Assembly (NCBI RefSeq): GCF_014198605.1 | Contig: NZ_JACIHU010000001.1 | Strand: one strand, 5' to 3' | DNA: 64,000 bases | Origin: Rhizobium etli_C | Lineage (GTDB): Bacteria; Pseudomonadota; Alphaproteobacteria; Rhizobiales; Rhizobiaceae | In this document: piece after piece, positions 44,240-52,878 of the stretch | Layout: each line of letters begins with the position of its first letter | Position numbering within the stretch: position 1 is the first letter of the stretch | Program-made: the position numbers and the translations under genes | The notes under the pieces: generated by a model | Told to the model about the DNA's origin: nothing | The model's database searches: none | The model's input: the letters and a program-made list of their open reading frames with translations, nothing else

Positions 44240-44728
44240 ATGTCACATACCATCAAACATCTGCTTATCGGAGGACTGATCATCATGACCACGGGAATTT
44301 CCACTGCGACGACGGCGAATGCGGGCGACCTCAAGCCAACCATCGTCAATCCGAAAAACCTCTACGACCCGACGCCGAACGGCTACAGCACGGCGGTGAT
44401 CGCACCGAGCGGCGCGCGGTTGGCCTATATCTCCGGGCAGGGTGGCCAGGACAGAACCGGCGCCTTGTCGCCGGACTTCGCCGCCCAGGTTAAGCAGGCC
44501 TACGCAAATCTGCGCGCCGCTCTCGATGGGCTCGGCGCAAGGCCGGATCAGGTCGTCAAGCTTACGGTCTTCGTGGTCGATCACGACATGTCCAAGCTCG
44601 AAGTGCTGACCAGAAACGTCAAAGAAACCTTCGGCGCGGCGCTGCCGGCGCAGACGCTTGTCCCGGTTCCCAAACTTGCAATAGACCCGATGCTCTTCGA
44701 GGTCGAAGCCGTCGTCGTTCTGGAATAA
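44240..44728 (+). CDS. Exported RidA/YjgF family protein
   Basis: The 162-residue protein has a signal peptide (about 1-27, ITTATTANAG end region) and a RidA domain: VIAPSGARLAYISGQGGQDR, FAAQVKQAYANLRAALDGLGA, and VKLTVFVVDHDM. RidA proteins hydrolyse reactive enamines/imines in the cytosol. An exported copy is unusual, and the usual Arg of the active site (in the conserved R-L/T segment) is not evident. It is divergent from a TetR gene. The ATG at 44240 opens the signal peptide. Confidence 0.75.
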   Translation: MSHTIKHLLIGGLIIMTTGISTATTANAGDLKPTIVNPKNLYDPTPNGYSTAVIAPSGARLAYISGQGGQDRTGALSPDFAAQVKQAYANLRAALDGLGARPDQVVKLTVFVVDHDMSKLEVLTRNVKETFGAALPAQTLVPVPKLAIDPMLFEVEAVVVLE

Positions 44729-44770
44729 CGGCCGCGAGCGATCCGGCTGCGGCAAGGCTGCCGCTCTCGC

Positions 44771-44878
44771 TGGCTGTACGATCGACCTGATATCCGGAAG
44801 ATCGCTTTCGACCGCTGGAACTGGCGGCACTTGAAGCCCTGGCTGTAGGCGGAAGGCTTCACCGACGAGCAGCTTGAG
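44771..44878 (+). pseudogene. Remnant of a phage terminase large subunit
   Basis: The frame reads WLYDRPDIRKIAFDRWNWRH then LKPWL, stop (TAG), AEGFTDEQLE. The phrase 'IAFDRWN.RHL.PWL...GF' is typical of phage terminase large-subunit nuclease domains. An in-frame stop and missing flanks show it is dead. Confidence 0.55.
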
Positions 44879-44885
44879 GGTAAGC

Positions 44886-45001
44886 ACGCTGATAGCGGAG
44901 ATCGAATACCAGGCCTGGACGACGGACGGCAAGCTGCGGCACGCGTCATGGAAGGGGTGCGGGAGAAGCAGGACAATGCGGCGGTTTATGAGATGGAGTA
45001 G
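44886..45001 (+). pseudogene. Remnant of an ATP-dependent DNA ligase C terminus
   Basis: The sequence LIAEIEYQAWTTDGKLRHAS then WKG changes frame and continues as REKQDNAAVYEME, stop. This resembles the OB-fold end of LigD/LigC-type ligases (AEIEY..WT.DG.LRH.S.KGLRE...VY). One base is missing at about 44956 (GGGGTGC). Confidence 0.55.
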
Positions 45002-45206
45002 GACGCGTGAATCTAAGGAGCCACGTCGGCCTATTGCCAATGGCCGGCGCGATCACCATCCTCTCCGACACATGAGGCGCGTCGGCCGGTCTTCCGCCGC
45101 GTAGCGAACTCATGCTAAAAGGGCTCCATGACAAAGCTATCGCTTTCAAATCTCCGACACATAAGCGTGCGCCGTCTGGGCGCACCGATTTCGTTCGGAG
45201 ATAAAC

Positions 45207-45395
45207 ATGCATCACAAAAGAAAGCGCCTTCGCAAAGCTGCGTGCGGACTTTGCAAGCCGCATAAGACCGCGGGCAACTGCCCACGTCATAAGAACATGC
45301 AGTTGGGCAACCTGCGTCGATACTTGTCCGGGTCTGAGCAACTCCGCTGCCAGGAGATTAAGGTGTCGGGCATGGATGGGAATGATCGGCAGTAG
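45207..45395 (+). CDS. Small basic protein with CxxCKPHK motif
   Basis: The 62-residue product begins MHHKRKRLRKAACGLCKPHK followed by TAGNCPRHKNMQLGNLRRYL. GGAG lies seven to ten bases upstream of the ATG, and a strong terminator follows at 45418. The CxxC-x2-HK core suggests a metal- or RNA-binding peptide; similar small basic proteins occur in rhizobia, as far as I can judge without a search. Confidence 0.5.
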   Translation: MHHKRKRLRKAACGLCKPHKTAGNCPRHKNMQLGNLRRYLSGSEQLRCQEIKVSGMDGNDRQ

Positions 45396-45417
45396 CCACA
45401 GTACAGTATTGGATAAA

Positions 45418-45457
45418 AAGAAAGGTCGGCGCGAATAGTCGCTCCGACCTTTCTTTG
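45418..45457 (+). terminator. Strong intrinsic terminator
   Basis: AAGAAAGGTCGG pairs with CCGACCTTTCTT around a 14-base loop and ends in T-rich sequence. It closes the small gene at 45207; the preceding A run allows weak function in reverse. Confidence 0.8.
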
Positions 45458-45724
45458 ACTGCATCAGCACGGTGCCAGTACATCCGTGGTCACCAGCAGA
45501 GGCTATCGGATAGATTGAATCTATGCGCCTTGTGAATTTATGCAAGGAGTAGGAGCTGCCGATTTAGGGCTAGGCGAGGGAGGAGCCTGCCGGGTAACTT
45601 TGCCACGACAATCGCCCCGCCCGCCTCACCAGCTGGCGATTTCATCCGCCTGCACTCGGTCTCTTAGGGTCATGTCTCAAGACCGCCGCATCGGGCGGCT
45701 GAACGCCTGCACACAAAATGGAAA

Positions 45725-45814
45725 TGGCGGAAGAGGTGGGATTCGAACCCACGGTACGGTTTCCCGCACGCCGGTTTTCAAGACCGGTTCCTTAAACCAC
45801 TCGGACACTCTTCC
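45725..45814 (-). tRNA. tRNA-Ser (UGA)
   Basis: On the minus strand a class II tRNA is complete. The acceptor GGAAGAG pairs with CTCTTCC, the discriminator is G, and CCA is encoded. The anticodon loop CTTGAAA has anticodon TGA, a long variable arm (CGTGCGGGAAACCGTACC region) follows, and the T loop is GGTTCGAATCC. It reads serine UCA codons. The 3' end lies at 45725, on the side facing the phage debris, consistent with past use as an integration site. Confidence 0.97.
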
Positions 45815-45983
45815 AAGTAATTGAGAAGCTGTAAGAAATTCCGTTTCGGGATTTCCGGTGCATCGGTGGTTTCTGCCGATTTGCTGCCCATTCACTCACA
45901 GGCCGGCTTTTTAGCAGCTTTGATCGCAGCGTCAACTTGTTCTGCAGAGAAGCGGCTTTGACAGCCGCTTCTCTCTGCTGTCG

Positions 45984-46805
45984 TCAGACCAGGACGGTGA
46001 AGTTGTCAAATGCGAGCTGCGGAAAGCCCGTCGGCTCTACATCGGGCTGAATATCGAAGCGGATGAAATCGACTGCTCCCAAGGCTTCCAGCGAAATGTG
46101 CTGGCCATCGGCAATGGTGTCGCCATAAACCGTCAGCGACATCTCGCTCACCTTGATGCCGCCGATATAGCCTTCGAACGTCACAAGGGCATCGACACCT
46201 TGATAGGCCGGGTCGAAAACCGTGGCGACGTCGACACCCTCCACGGTGAAGAGTTTGCCGTCAACGCGATCGAAGAATGGATTGTAGGGGTTGGTGACGA
46301 CGTATTCGTTGCCGCCGGATTCGGCGACCGTCCACAGGTTGCCGTCGAGCTTGTCGCCAAACTTGAAACCGGCATAACCCGAGGCGATATCCGGCTGCCC
46401 GGGATATTGCGTCGGAGCATGCTCGAAGTCGATGGAATACAGCCCTTGCGGAGGCGTATGCACGCCGATGTTGAGATTGGCGACATCCGTGCCGCCTTTT
46501 CCATCGGAGATCTTGAAGGAGAATCTCTCGGCGAAGACTTCACCGGACTCAAGGCTTGCGGGATCACTGACCGTGTAACTATAGCTGCCGTTGCTCCAGA
46601 TCGTCAGCGTTCCGTGCTCACCCTCGATGGTCAGATATCCTGCTTCACCCGCCTTGTTAGGAATTCTTAATCCGTTGACGAACTGAACCTGAAGCAGGTC
46701 GCCATCGGAATCTGAGGCGCTGTCGAGAAGGTTTCCTTCAATAGCTTCCGCTGGTGCGTAGTCGTGGACCGACACGTCAGGCATTGCTGGTTTGTGATTT
46801 GCCAT
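45984..46805 (-). CDS. VCBS-repeat-type extracellular protein
   Basis: The 273-residue protein has an N-terminal VCBS-like domain: EGNLLDSASDSDGDLLQV followed by the repeat TIEGEHGTLTIWSNGSYSYT and FSFKISDGKGGTDVANLNI (about 22-125). A C-terminal beta-rich domain (YSIDFEHAPTQYPGQPDIAS, GFKFGDKL...) follows, perhaps a carbohydrate- or surface-binding fold. No cleavable signal peptide is present, so type I secretion is possible. The ATG at 46805 follows GGGAGACGAG; the longer frame is basic and non-homologous. Confidence 0.75.
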   Translation of the reverse strand: MANHKPAMPDVSVHDYAPAEAIEGNLLDSASDSDGDLLQVQFVNGLRIPNKAGEAGYLTIEGEHGTLTIWSNGSYSYTVSDPASLESGEVFAERFSFKISDGKGGTDVANLNIGVHTPPQGLYSIDFEHAPTQYPGQPDIASGYAGFKFGDKLDGNLWTVAESGGNEYVVTNPYNPFFDRVDGKLFTVEGVDVATVFDPAYQGVDALVTFEGYIGGIKVSEMSLTVYGDTIADGQHISLEALGAVDFIRFDIQPDVEPTGFPQLAFDNFTVLV

Positions 46806-46865
46806 AGCTCGTCTCCCTAAAGATGAGCGTGGAAAGGACGCCGGGCTACGACCCGAACGCCGCAA

Positions 46866-47357
46866 ATAAACTTTCTACTCCACTTTGAGTCAAGCAACAA
46901 ACTACACGCCCCAAGGGAGTGACTGCCGCGTTTACCGCTGCAGGCTACGCCCATTGGCACGAAGAACAAGCCGCGCCACTACCCTGAGGTGAAAGCTCCA
47001 ACTCCAGCGGAGATTGGCGGCCTCTTGGCGCTCGGTGGCCGTTAATCTTCTTGTCGCAGCTGTTTCGCTCCGGGGCACCTCGCGCTCCGAAAGCTGGCTT
47101 TGCAATGCCAAATGATCCGCATCGGCACGCCGATTGCGGCTCTGACTGCAGCCATGGAAGGGAAGGGCGGCAGCCACGCGTTAGCGATCTGTAAACCATA
47201 ATCATTAGAATTGTCGCTATCGCTTCGAAAACGTTCGTAAATTCGCCACGAACCCAGCAAATTTAAAGTCTCGTTAGGCGGGTGGGCATAAGGCGTTATT
47301 GGCCCGAGATGGGGCAAAGTTCCTTAACCATAACGATGTTTGAGCGGCGTGGGACAT
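46866..47357. other. Intergenic region of about 490 bases between the VCBS gene and rlpA
   Basis: No supported gene is visible. The right end carries the rlpA promoter region with a TTAACCATAAC box at about 47326-47336 that resembles a CtrA half-site. A GGGAAGGG octamer lies at 47160. Short frames on the minus strand (46945-47205) have no recognisable product. Confidence 0.5.
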
Positions 47358-48464
47358 ATGACATTGGGATACGGGGCGACGTCTTTCGCAACGACTGCGC
47401 GATGGCTGGCGATATCGGCGATGTGTGCGACGGTTGCGGCATGCGGCACAACACAGGCCGTGCCGAAGAAAAAAGCCCATGGCAAAGAGTATTTCTCGGA
47501 ATCCGAATATGGCGTGAAGGCCAGCCCCCGCGTCGCCACCGGCAACAACATCCCGAAGGGCGGCGGCCGCTACATCGTCGGCAATCCTTATGTGGTGAAG
47601 GGTAAATGGTATTATCCGAAGGAAGACTTCTCCTATAGCAAGGTCGGCATCGCGTCCTGGTATGGTTCGGCCTTTCATGGACGCCTGACGGCGAACGGCG
47701 AAGTCTACGACCAGATGCATCTTTCCGCCGCGCATCCGACTTTCCCACTGCCGAGCTATGCTCGCGTCACCAATGTCGAGAACGGCTCATCGATCATCGT
47801 GCGCGTCAACGATCGCGGTCCCTATCACGAAGGACGCATCATCGACCTTTCCAACAAGACTGCCAACATGCTGGATCTGCAGCACAGCGGCACCGGCAAG
47901 GTGCGCGTGCAATATGTCGGCCGCGCTCGTATGGACGGCCACGACATGCCCTATCTGATGGCTTCCTACGTACCGAAGGGCAGCCGCATTCCCGGCGTCA
48001 ATCCGGAAGGGCAAATTGCAAGCGGCGTAATGGTTGCCTCCAACAGCCGCAAGATCACCCGCGATCAGCTGCAGAGCGCCGAAGATTACGAGGCGCAGCC
48101 GGCCAAGGTACCGGTGCCGATGTCGGCGACCTCCTATGCCGGCTCGACGCCGAGCGCGCGCTACAATGCGGCGCCCGCGCCTGCCCCGGGCGCCCATGTT
48201 CTGGTGGCGCCAACGGCATCGTCCCCCAACGCCGCGCCGGCCTTCGATCAGATGGTCGTGCTGCCGGAGATCGGTCCCATGCCCTATGAACGCCCCTATG
48301 GCGGCTCTCAGCCTTCCCTCGCGCTCGGCTATCAGAGCGAGGGCGTGAAGACGGTGACGGTCGATCTCGCCTTCGACGCGGTGATGGTGCGCAATGACGG
48401 ACTGACGCAGGCCTCGATCCTTGCCGCGGCCAAGCGTCAGCAGGCAAAATCCGCAGCGCGCTGA
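47358..48464 (+). CDS. rlpA: RlpA-like septal lytic transglycosylase
   Basis: The 368-residue outer-membrane lipoprotein candidate has a lipobox-like signal (ATVAACG, about 25-31). The RlpA double-psi beta-barrel block is VGIASWYGSAFHGRLTANGE, DQMHLSAAHPTFPLPSYARV and VRVNDRGPYHEGRIIDLS. It cleaves naked glycan strands at the septum in relatives. The C-terminal part is low-complexity, without a clear SPOR domain. The ATG at 47358 is used. Confidence 0.88.
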   Translation: MTLGYGATSFATTARWLAISAMCATVAACGTTQAVPKKKAHGKEYFSESEYGVKASPRVATGNNIPKGGGRYIVGNPYVVKGKWYYPKEDFSYSKVGIASWYGSAFHGRLTANGEVYDQMHLSAAHPTFPLPSYARVTNVENGSSIIVRVNDRGPYHEGRIIDLSNKTANMLDLQHSGTGKVRVQYVGRARMDGHDMPYLMASYVPKGSRIPGVNPEGQIASGVMVASNSRKITRDQLQSAEDYEAQPAKVPVPMSATSYAGSTPSARYNAAPAPAPGAHVLVAPTASSPNAAPAFDQMVVLPEIGPMPYERPYGGSQPSLALGYQSEGVKTVTVDLAFDAVMVRNDGLTQASILAAAKRQQAKSAAR

Positions 48465-48535
48465 GCATGGCGATTGCATCGGATTTCGCCGCGCTCTAAC
48501 CTTCTCAAAACTGCCGTTCACCGATGGGACTTGCG

Positions 48536-49831
48536 ATGCTGAGGCCTGTGCTTCGCCTTCTGGAGCGGTTGCGCTTTTCACCGAAGCGCAGACCCGCTCT
48601 AACCTTTTGTTTTTCCGCAATTCCGGAGGCAAAACCGCTCGGCACTTTTGCCGCAGTTGCTCTTGCATGCCTGATGCCGCTCGCCGCAGGCGCACAGGCA
48701 GCCGATGGCGCCGCCGCCGGTTTCGCCACCAAGGCGGCGCAGGCCTATATGATCGAGGCGTCCACCGGCACGGTGCTTCTCTCCAAGAACGAGGATCAGG
48801 CCTTTTCGCCGGCTTCGCTCGCCAAGCTGATGACCATGGATCTCGTCTTCGAGGCGGTGACCAAGGGCCAGATCACCCTCGACACCGAATATCCCGTTTC
48901 CGAATATGCCTGGCGCACCGGCGGCGCGCCGTCGAGGACGGCGACGATGTTTGCCGCCCTGAAATCGCGCGTGCGCGTCGAAGACCTGCTCAAGGGCATC
49001 GCCATCCAGGGCGCCAATGACAGCTGCATCATCCTCGCCGAGGGCATGGCCGGAAGCGAGCAGCAATTCGCCGAATCGATGACGCGCCGCGCCCGCGAAA
49101 TCGGCATGGAGAAGGCGGTGTTCGGCAATTCCACCGGCCTTCCGGATGGCAAGAGCAAGGTGACAGCGCGCGAGATGGTGACGCTTGCCGCCGCCCTCCA
49201 ACAATCCTATCCCAATCTCTATCCCTATTTTGCCCAGGCCGATTTCGAGTGGAACAAGATCTTTCAGCGCAACCGCAACCCGCTGCTCGGGCTCGATCTC
49301 GGCGCTGACGGACTTGCCACGGGCTTTACCGAGGGTGAGGGTTATTCGATCGTCGCCTCGGTCCAGCGCGACGGCCGGCGGCTGTTTCTGGCGCTCGCCG
49401 GAATCGCCTCCGACAAGGAGCGGACCGAAGAGGCCAAGCGTGTGCTCGAATGGGGCCTGACCGCCTTCGAGAACCGGCAGATTTTCGCCGAGCATGAAGT
49501 GATCGGCGCAGCCAGCGTCTATGGCGGCACGGCGCGCACCGTCGATCTGGTCGCCAAAGCGCCGGTCAGCGTCTATATTCCGGTCAGCAATCCCGACCGG
49601 CTGTCGGCGCGCATCGTCTATCGCTGGCCGCTGACAGCGCCGGTGCAGCCGGATTATCAGGCCGGCACGCTCAGAATATTCGCCGGCAGCCGGCTGCTCA
49701 GGGAAGTCCCGCTCTATACCGCCCAGGCGGTGGGTGAAGGCTCGCTCAGCAGCCGCGCCGTTGATGCCATGCTGGAGCTCGGCGAATCGCTGTTTTTCTC
49801 CTGGCTCTGGGACAAGTCCGCGCCCGGCTGA
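48536..49831 (+). CDS. D-alanyl-D-alanine carboxypeptidase family protein with changed active-site motifs
   Basis: The 431-residue protein has a late signal-like helix (about 37-55) after a basic N terminus, then the low-molecular-mass PBP fold. SxxK is intact (SLAK, Ser94/Lys97, FSPASLAKLMTMD). The second motif reads QGAND where SxN is expected (Ser to Gly159). The third reads DGLATGFTEGEGY where KTG is expected (Lys to Ala261). The C-terminal part matches PBP5-type domains. It may still act or may be a regulatory pseudo-carboxypeptidase. The ATG at 48536 has a weak site; an alternative is 48524. Confidence 0.8.
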   Translation: MLRPVLRLLERLRFSPKRRPALTFCFSAIPEAKPLGTFAAVALACLMPLAAGAQAADGAAAGFATKAAQAYMIEASTGTVLLSKNEDQAFSPASLAKLMTMDLVFEAVTKGQITLDTEYPVSEYAWRTGGAPSRTATMFAALKSRVRVEDLLKGIAIQGANDSCIILAEGMAGSEQQFAESMTRRAREIGMEKAVFGNSTGLPDGKSKVTAREMVTLAAALQQSYPNLYPYFAQADFEWNKIFQRNRNPLLGLDLGADGLATGFTEGEGYSIVASVQRDGRRLFLALAGIASDKERTEEAKRVLEWGLTAFENRQIFAEHEVIGAASVYGGTARTVDLVAKAPVSVYIPVSNPDRLSARIVYRWPLTAPVQPDYQAGTLRIFAGSRLLREVPLYTAQAVGEGSLSSRAVDAMLELGESLFFSWLWDKSAPG

Positions 49832-50023
49832 AGCCGGTATCGCCAAGCGGCTGCACTGTCGTGCGCCACATGTTCAAGACTTGAGCGCCGGGCCTTCTGA
49901 TATAATTTGCCGGGGAAGGTGATTATGTCGCCGCGGCGAAAGGTTTTCCTTCCCGATGTCTTCGGATAGATAGAAGAGGCGGGGCGCGCGCGAGTGCGGC
50001 GCCCGGAATGCGGGAAGCTGTCA

Positions 50024-50704
50024 TTGTCATCCGGTACGGGATTGTTCGTTACGTTTGAAGGCGGGGAAGGTGCGGGGAAATCCACGCAGATCCGCCGCCT
50101 CGCGGAGGCGCTGAGAGGCGAAGGTCACGAGGTGCTGGTGACGCGGGAACCGGGCGGGTCGCCCGGCGCCGAGGCCGTGCGCCACGTGCTCTTGTCCGGG
50201 GCTGCCGAGGCGTTCGGCACACGGATGGAAGCGATCCTTTTTGCCGCTGCGCGCAACGACCATGTCGAAGAGGTGATCCGGCCTGCCCTTGCCGCGGGCA
50301 AAATCGTGCTCTGCGACCGCTTCATGGATTCCTCCCGTGTCTACCAGGGTATCACCGGCAACCTCGAACCCGATTTCATCGAGACGCTGCAGCGCATCGC
50401 CATCAATGGCGTCGTGCCCGATTGCACCTTGATACTCGACATTCCCGCAAAGGTCGGGCTGGAGCGGGCGCAGAAGCGCAGCGCTGCCGAAGCGCCCGAC
50501 CGCTTCGAGAAGGAGCGGCTCGAAACGCATGAAAAACGGCGCGAAGCCTTTCTCGATATCGCCACGCGCGAGCCGGAGCGCTGCCACGTGGTCAACGCCA
50601 TGCAGACAGAGGAGGCGATCGCGGCCGAGATCCTGGCGATTATCAAGCAGCTCAAATCGCCCGCAGACCGCGCTCGAATGCCGGAAGCGGCCCATCATGA
50701 GTGA
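50024..50704 (+). CDS. tmk: Thymidylate kinase
   Basis: The enzyme of about 226 residues phosphorylates dTMP. It has the P-loop FEGGEGAGKSTQIRRL, TREPGGSPGAEAVRH, LCDRFMDSSRVYQGI, and the LID-type region RFEKERLETHEKRREA. The TTG at 50024 (SSGTGLFVTFEGG) matches the usual rhizobial N terminus and has GGGAAG upstream; the GTG at 49994 is the longer alternative. It heads the tmk-holB pair; its stop overlaps the holB GTG start. Confidence 0.93.
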   Translation: MSSGTGLFVTFEGGEGAGKSTQIRRLAEALRGEGHEVLVTREPGGSPGAEAVRHVLLSGAAEAFGTRMEAILFAAARNDHVEEVIRPALAAGKIVLCDRFMDSSRVYQGITGNLEPDFIETLQRIAINGVVPDCTLILDIPAKVGLERAQKRSAAEAPDRFEKERLETHEKRREAFLDIATREPERCHVVNAMQTEEAIAAEILAIIKQLKSPADRARMPEAAHHE

Positions 50705-51738
50705 AGCCCACTATGATTGAGGAGAGGCCGGGACTGCTCGACGGCGCCATCTGGCCGGCCGAGAACACCAGATTATTTGGCCATGAGGAGGCGGAGGCCT
50801 TCCTCGCGCAATCCTACCGATCCGGCAAAGGTCATCACGCCATCCTGATCGAAGGGCCGGAGGGCATCGGCAAGGCGACGCTCGCCTTCCGCTTCGCCAA
50901 TCACGTGCTTTCGCATCCCGATCCAGAGACGGCGCCGGAGACGATCGGCGATCCGGATCCCGCCTCGGCGGTCAGCCGGCAGATTGTCTCCGGCGCCTCG
51001 CACAATCTCCTGCATCTTGCCCGGCCGGTGGACGAAAAGACCGGCAAGGTGAAATCGGCGATAACAGTCGACGAGGTGCGCCGCGCCGGCAAGTTCTTCT
51101 CGCAGACGTCGGGGACCGGCAACTGGCGGATCGTCATCATCGATCCGGCCGACGACATGAACCGCAATGCGGCCAACGCCATTCTGAAGATCCTCGAGGA
51201 ACCGCCGAAGCGGGCGCTGTTTCTGGTGCTGTCGCATGCGCCGGGTCGGCTGCTGCCGACGATCCGCTCACGCTGCCTGCCGCTGAAACTAGCGCCGCTT
51301 GCCGACGACGCGCTTGTCGCCGCCCTTGCCCATCTCGGCATATCGGGAGAGGGCGGGGCGGTGCTTTCAGCGGCCAAGGGCAGCGTCGGCGAAGCGTTGA
51401 AGCTCTTGAACTATGGCGGCGGAGAGATCATCGCCGCCTATGACGAGGTGCTTTCCGCCGAAGGGCCGGCGGCCCGCAAGGCGATGCACCGGCTGGCCGA
51501 TGCGCTGTCGGGCAAGGAAAGCGACACGATCTTCGATTTCTTCGTCAGCCATGTCGGCGACGACATCATGAACCGTGCGCGTGTGGCAGCGGGTGAGGGG
51601 CAGATCGCTGCTGCCGAACGTTTGGCGCGGCTCTATTCCGAGATCACCGAGCGGCTCACCATTTCGGATGCCTATAATCTCGACCGCAAGCAGACGATCA
51701 TCAGCATTCTCGCCGATATCAAGCAGCCGGGCCTCTAA
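50701..51738 (+). CDS. holB: DNA polymerase III delta' subunit
   Basis: The 345-residue clamp-loader subunit has a RecA-like AAA+ fold with ILIEGPEGIGKATLAFRFAN (P-loop region), WRIVIIDPADDMNRNAANAI (Walker-B-like) and LLPTIRSRCLPLKL (sensor 1 region). It loads the beta clamp together with delta and tau. The GTG at 50701 overlaps the tmk TGA (GTGA), which supports coupling; the ATG at 50713 is possible. metG follows after an inverted TSUP gene. Confidence 0.9.
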   Translation: MKPTMIEERPGLLDGAIWPAENTRLFGHEEAEAFLAQSYRSGKGHHAILIEGPEGIGKATLAFRFANHVLSHPDPETAPETIGDPDPASAVSRQIVSGASHNLLHLARPVDEKTGKVKSAITVDEVRRAGKFFSQTSGTGNWRIVIIDPADDMNRNAANAILKILEEPPKRALFLVLSHAPGRLLPTIRSRCLPLKLAPLADDALVAALAHLGISGEGGAVLSAAKGSVGEALKLLNYGGGEIIAAYDEVLSAEGPAARKAMHRLADALSGKESDTIFDFFVSHVGDDIMNRARVAAGEGQIAAAERLARLYSEITERLTISDAYNLDRKQTIISILADIKQPGL

Positions 51739-51850
51739 AACGCGTCGCAACAAATTTGATTCATGCGACGCGCTTTAGGTCTTTGTTTTTATGCATGTTG
51801 TTGTCCCGGAACCGCTGCACACTTCCGGGCGAGATGCATTACAATCCTGA
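51738..51850 (+). repeat. Rhizobial intergenic repeat, copy 4
   Basis: The element lies immediately after the holB stop. It has ACGCGTCGCA ... TGCGACGCGC paired ends, then GCATGTTGTTGTCCCGGAACC followed by GCTGCACACTTCCGGG and ATGCATT. Order and spacing equal the copy at 14187-14291. It fills the gap to the minus-strand TSUP gene. Confidence 0.75.
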
Positions 51851-51857
51851 TGCCTAG

Positions 51858-52646
51858 TCAGCCGGTCAAGAGCTTGCCTGCGACAACGGCGAGCGTGGCG
51901 GCCAGGACGATGCGGATGGTGCGTTCGTGCAGCTTCGGCGCCAGAAGGCTGCCGATGATGATGCCGGGAATCGAGCCGACGAGCAGGGCAAACAGCATCG
52001 CCCAGTCGATCTCGCCGATAAGCCAATTGCCCATGCCGCCGATCAGGGTCAGCGGTACCGCATGGACGATATCGGAACCGACGATCTCGCGCACGTTAAG
52101 CCTCGGATAGAGGACCAGCAGGATCGTCACACCGAGCGCACCGGCGCCGACCGAGGTCAGGGTGACGAGGATGCCAAGACAGAAGCCAAGAATGACGGTG
52201 AGGATGAGGATGGTTGCCGGCTGCGGCGGCGTGCGATCGCCGATGGCGCGCCGCGCCAATTCGAGGATCGAGCCTCGGAAGACCAGCATGATCGCGGTCA
52301 TGACAAGCAGCCAGCCGAGCGCAACCGTAATGGTGTTGGTCACGCCGATGCTTTTACGATCGACGCCTGCCAACAGCCAGAGCATCAGCACGGCGGCCGG
52401 CACACTGCCGGCGGCGAGGCTGCCGACGATCTTCCAGTTGATCCGTCCATGCATGCCGTGAACGGCAGTGCCCGCCGTCTTGGTGATCGCCGCATAGAGG
52501 AGATCGGTGCCGACCGCGGTTGCGGGATGGACGCCGAAGAGCAGCACCAGCAGCGGCGTCATCAACGAACCGCCACCAACGCCGGTGATGCCGACAAGCG
52601 CGCCGACGAACAGGCCGGAAATCGAATAGAGCGGCTCGAATGTCAA
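51858..52646 (-). CDS. TSUP-family (TauE/SafE) permease
   Basis: The 262-residue membrane protein has eight or nine helices and the TSUP repeat motif at both halves: SGLFVGALVGITGVGGGSLM near the N terminus, and a second GLCLGILVTLTSVGAGALG-like segment. It may export sulfite, sulfonates or similar anions. The TTG at 52646 (MTFEPLYSISG) fits the family N terminus; the frame reaches 52766 without similarity. It is inserted, against the transcription direction, between holB and metG. Confidence 0.82.
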   Translation of the reverse strand: MTFEPLYSISGLFVGALVGITGVGGGSLMTPLLVLLFGVHPATAVGTDLLYAAITKTAGTAVHGMHGRINWKIVGSLAAGSVPAAVLMLWLLAGVDRKSIGVTNTITVALGWLLVMTAIMLVFRGSILELARRAIGDRTPPQPATILILTVILGFCLGILVTLTSVGAGALGVTILLVLYPRLNVREIVGSDIVHAVPLTLIGGMGNWLIGEIDWAMLFALLVGSIPGIIIGSLLAPKLHERTIRIVLAATLAVVAGKLLTG

Positions 52647-52878
52647 ACAAGCGCCCCCAACGGCGCGCGGCCACAACAAACCGGATCGATGAAAACTGAC
52701 ACTTCGTTCTGTCCCGCCCTCTTTCTGACGACCGGTAAATTGGGTGCGAAGCGGAGTCAAGTTCACGACCCCCGTGTCCCGGAAATCATGACGGCGCCAA
52801 AACTTGATGTTTCGCTTGGCGGAGACATGCGCTAAGAGCGGCTGACCATTTTATAGAGTAAGCCGGACATTGGCCGCC

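Noticed and set aside
45540..45824. Frame across the tRNA-Ser gene
   Set aside because: Its end is the tRNA read through (GGRGGIRTHGT...), a well-known false annotation.
46945..47205. Minus-strand frame in the gap before rlpA
   Set aside because: No ribosome-binding site, no motif, low-complexity product.
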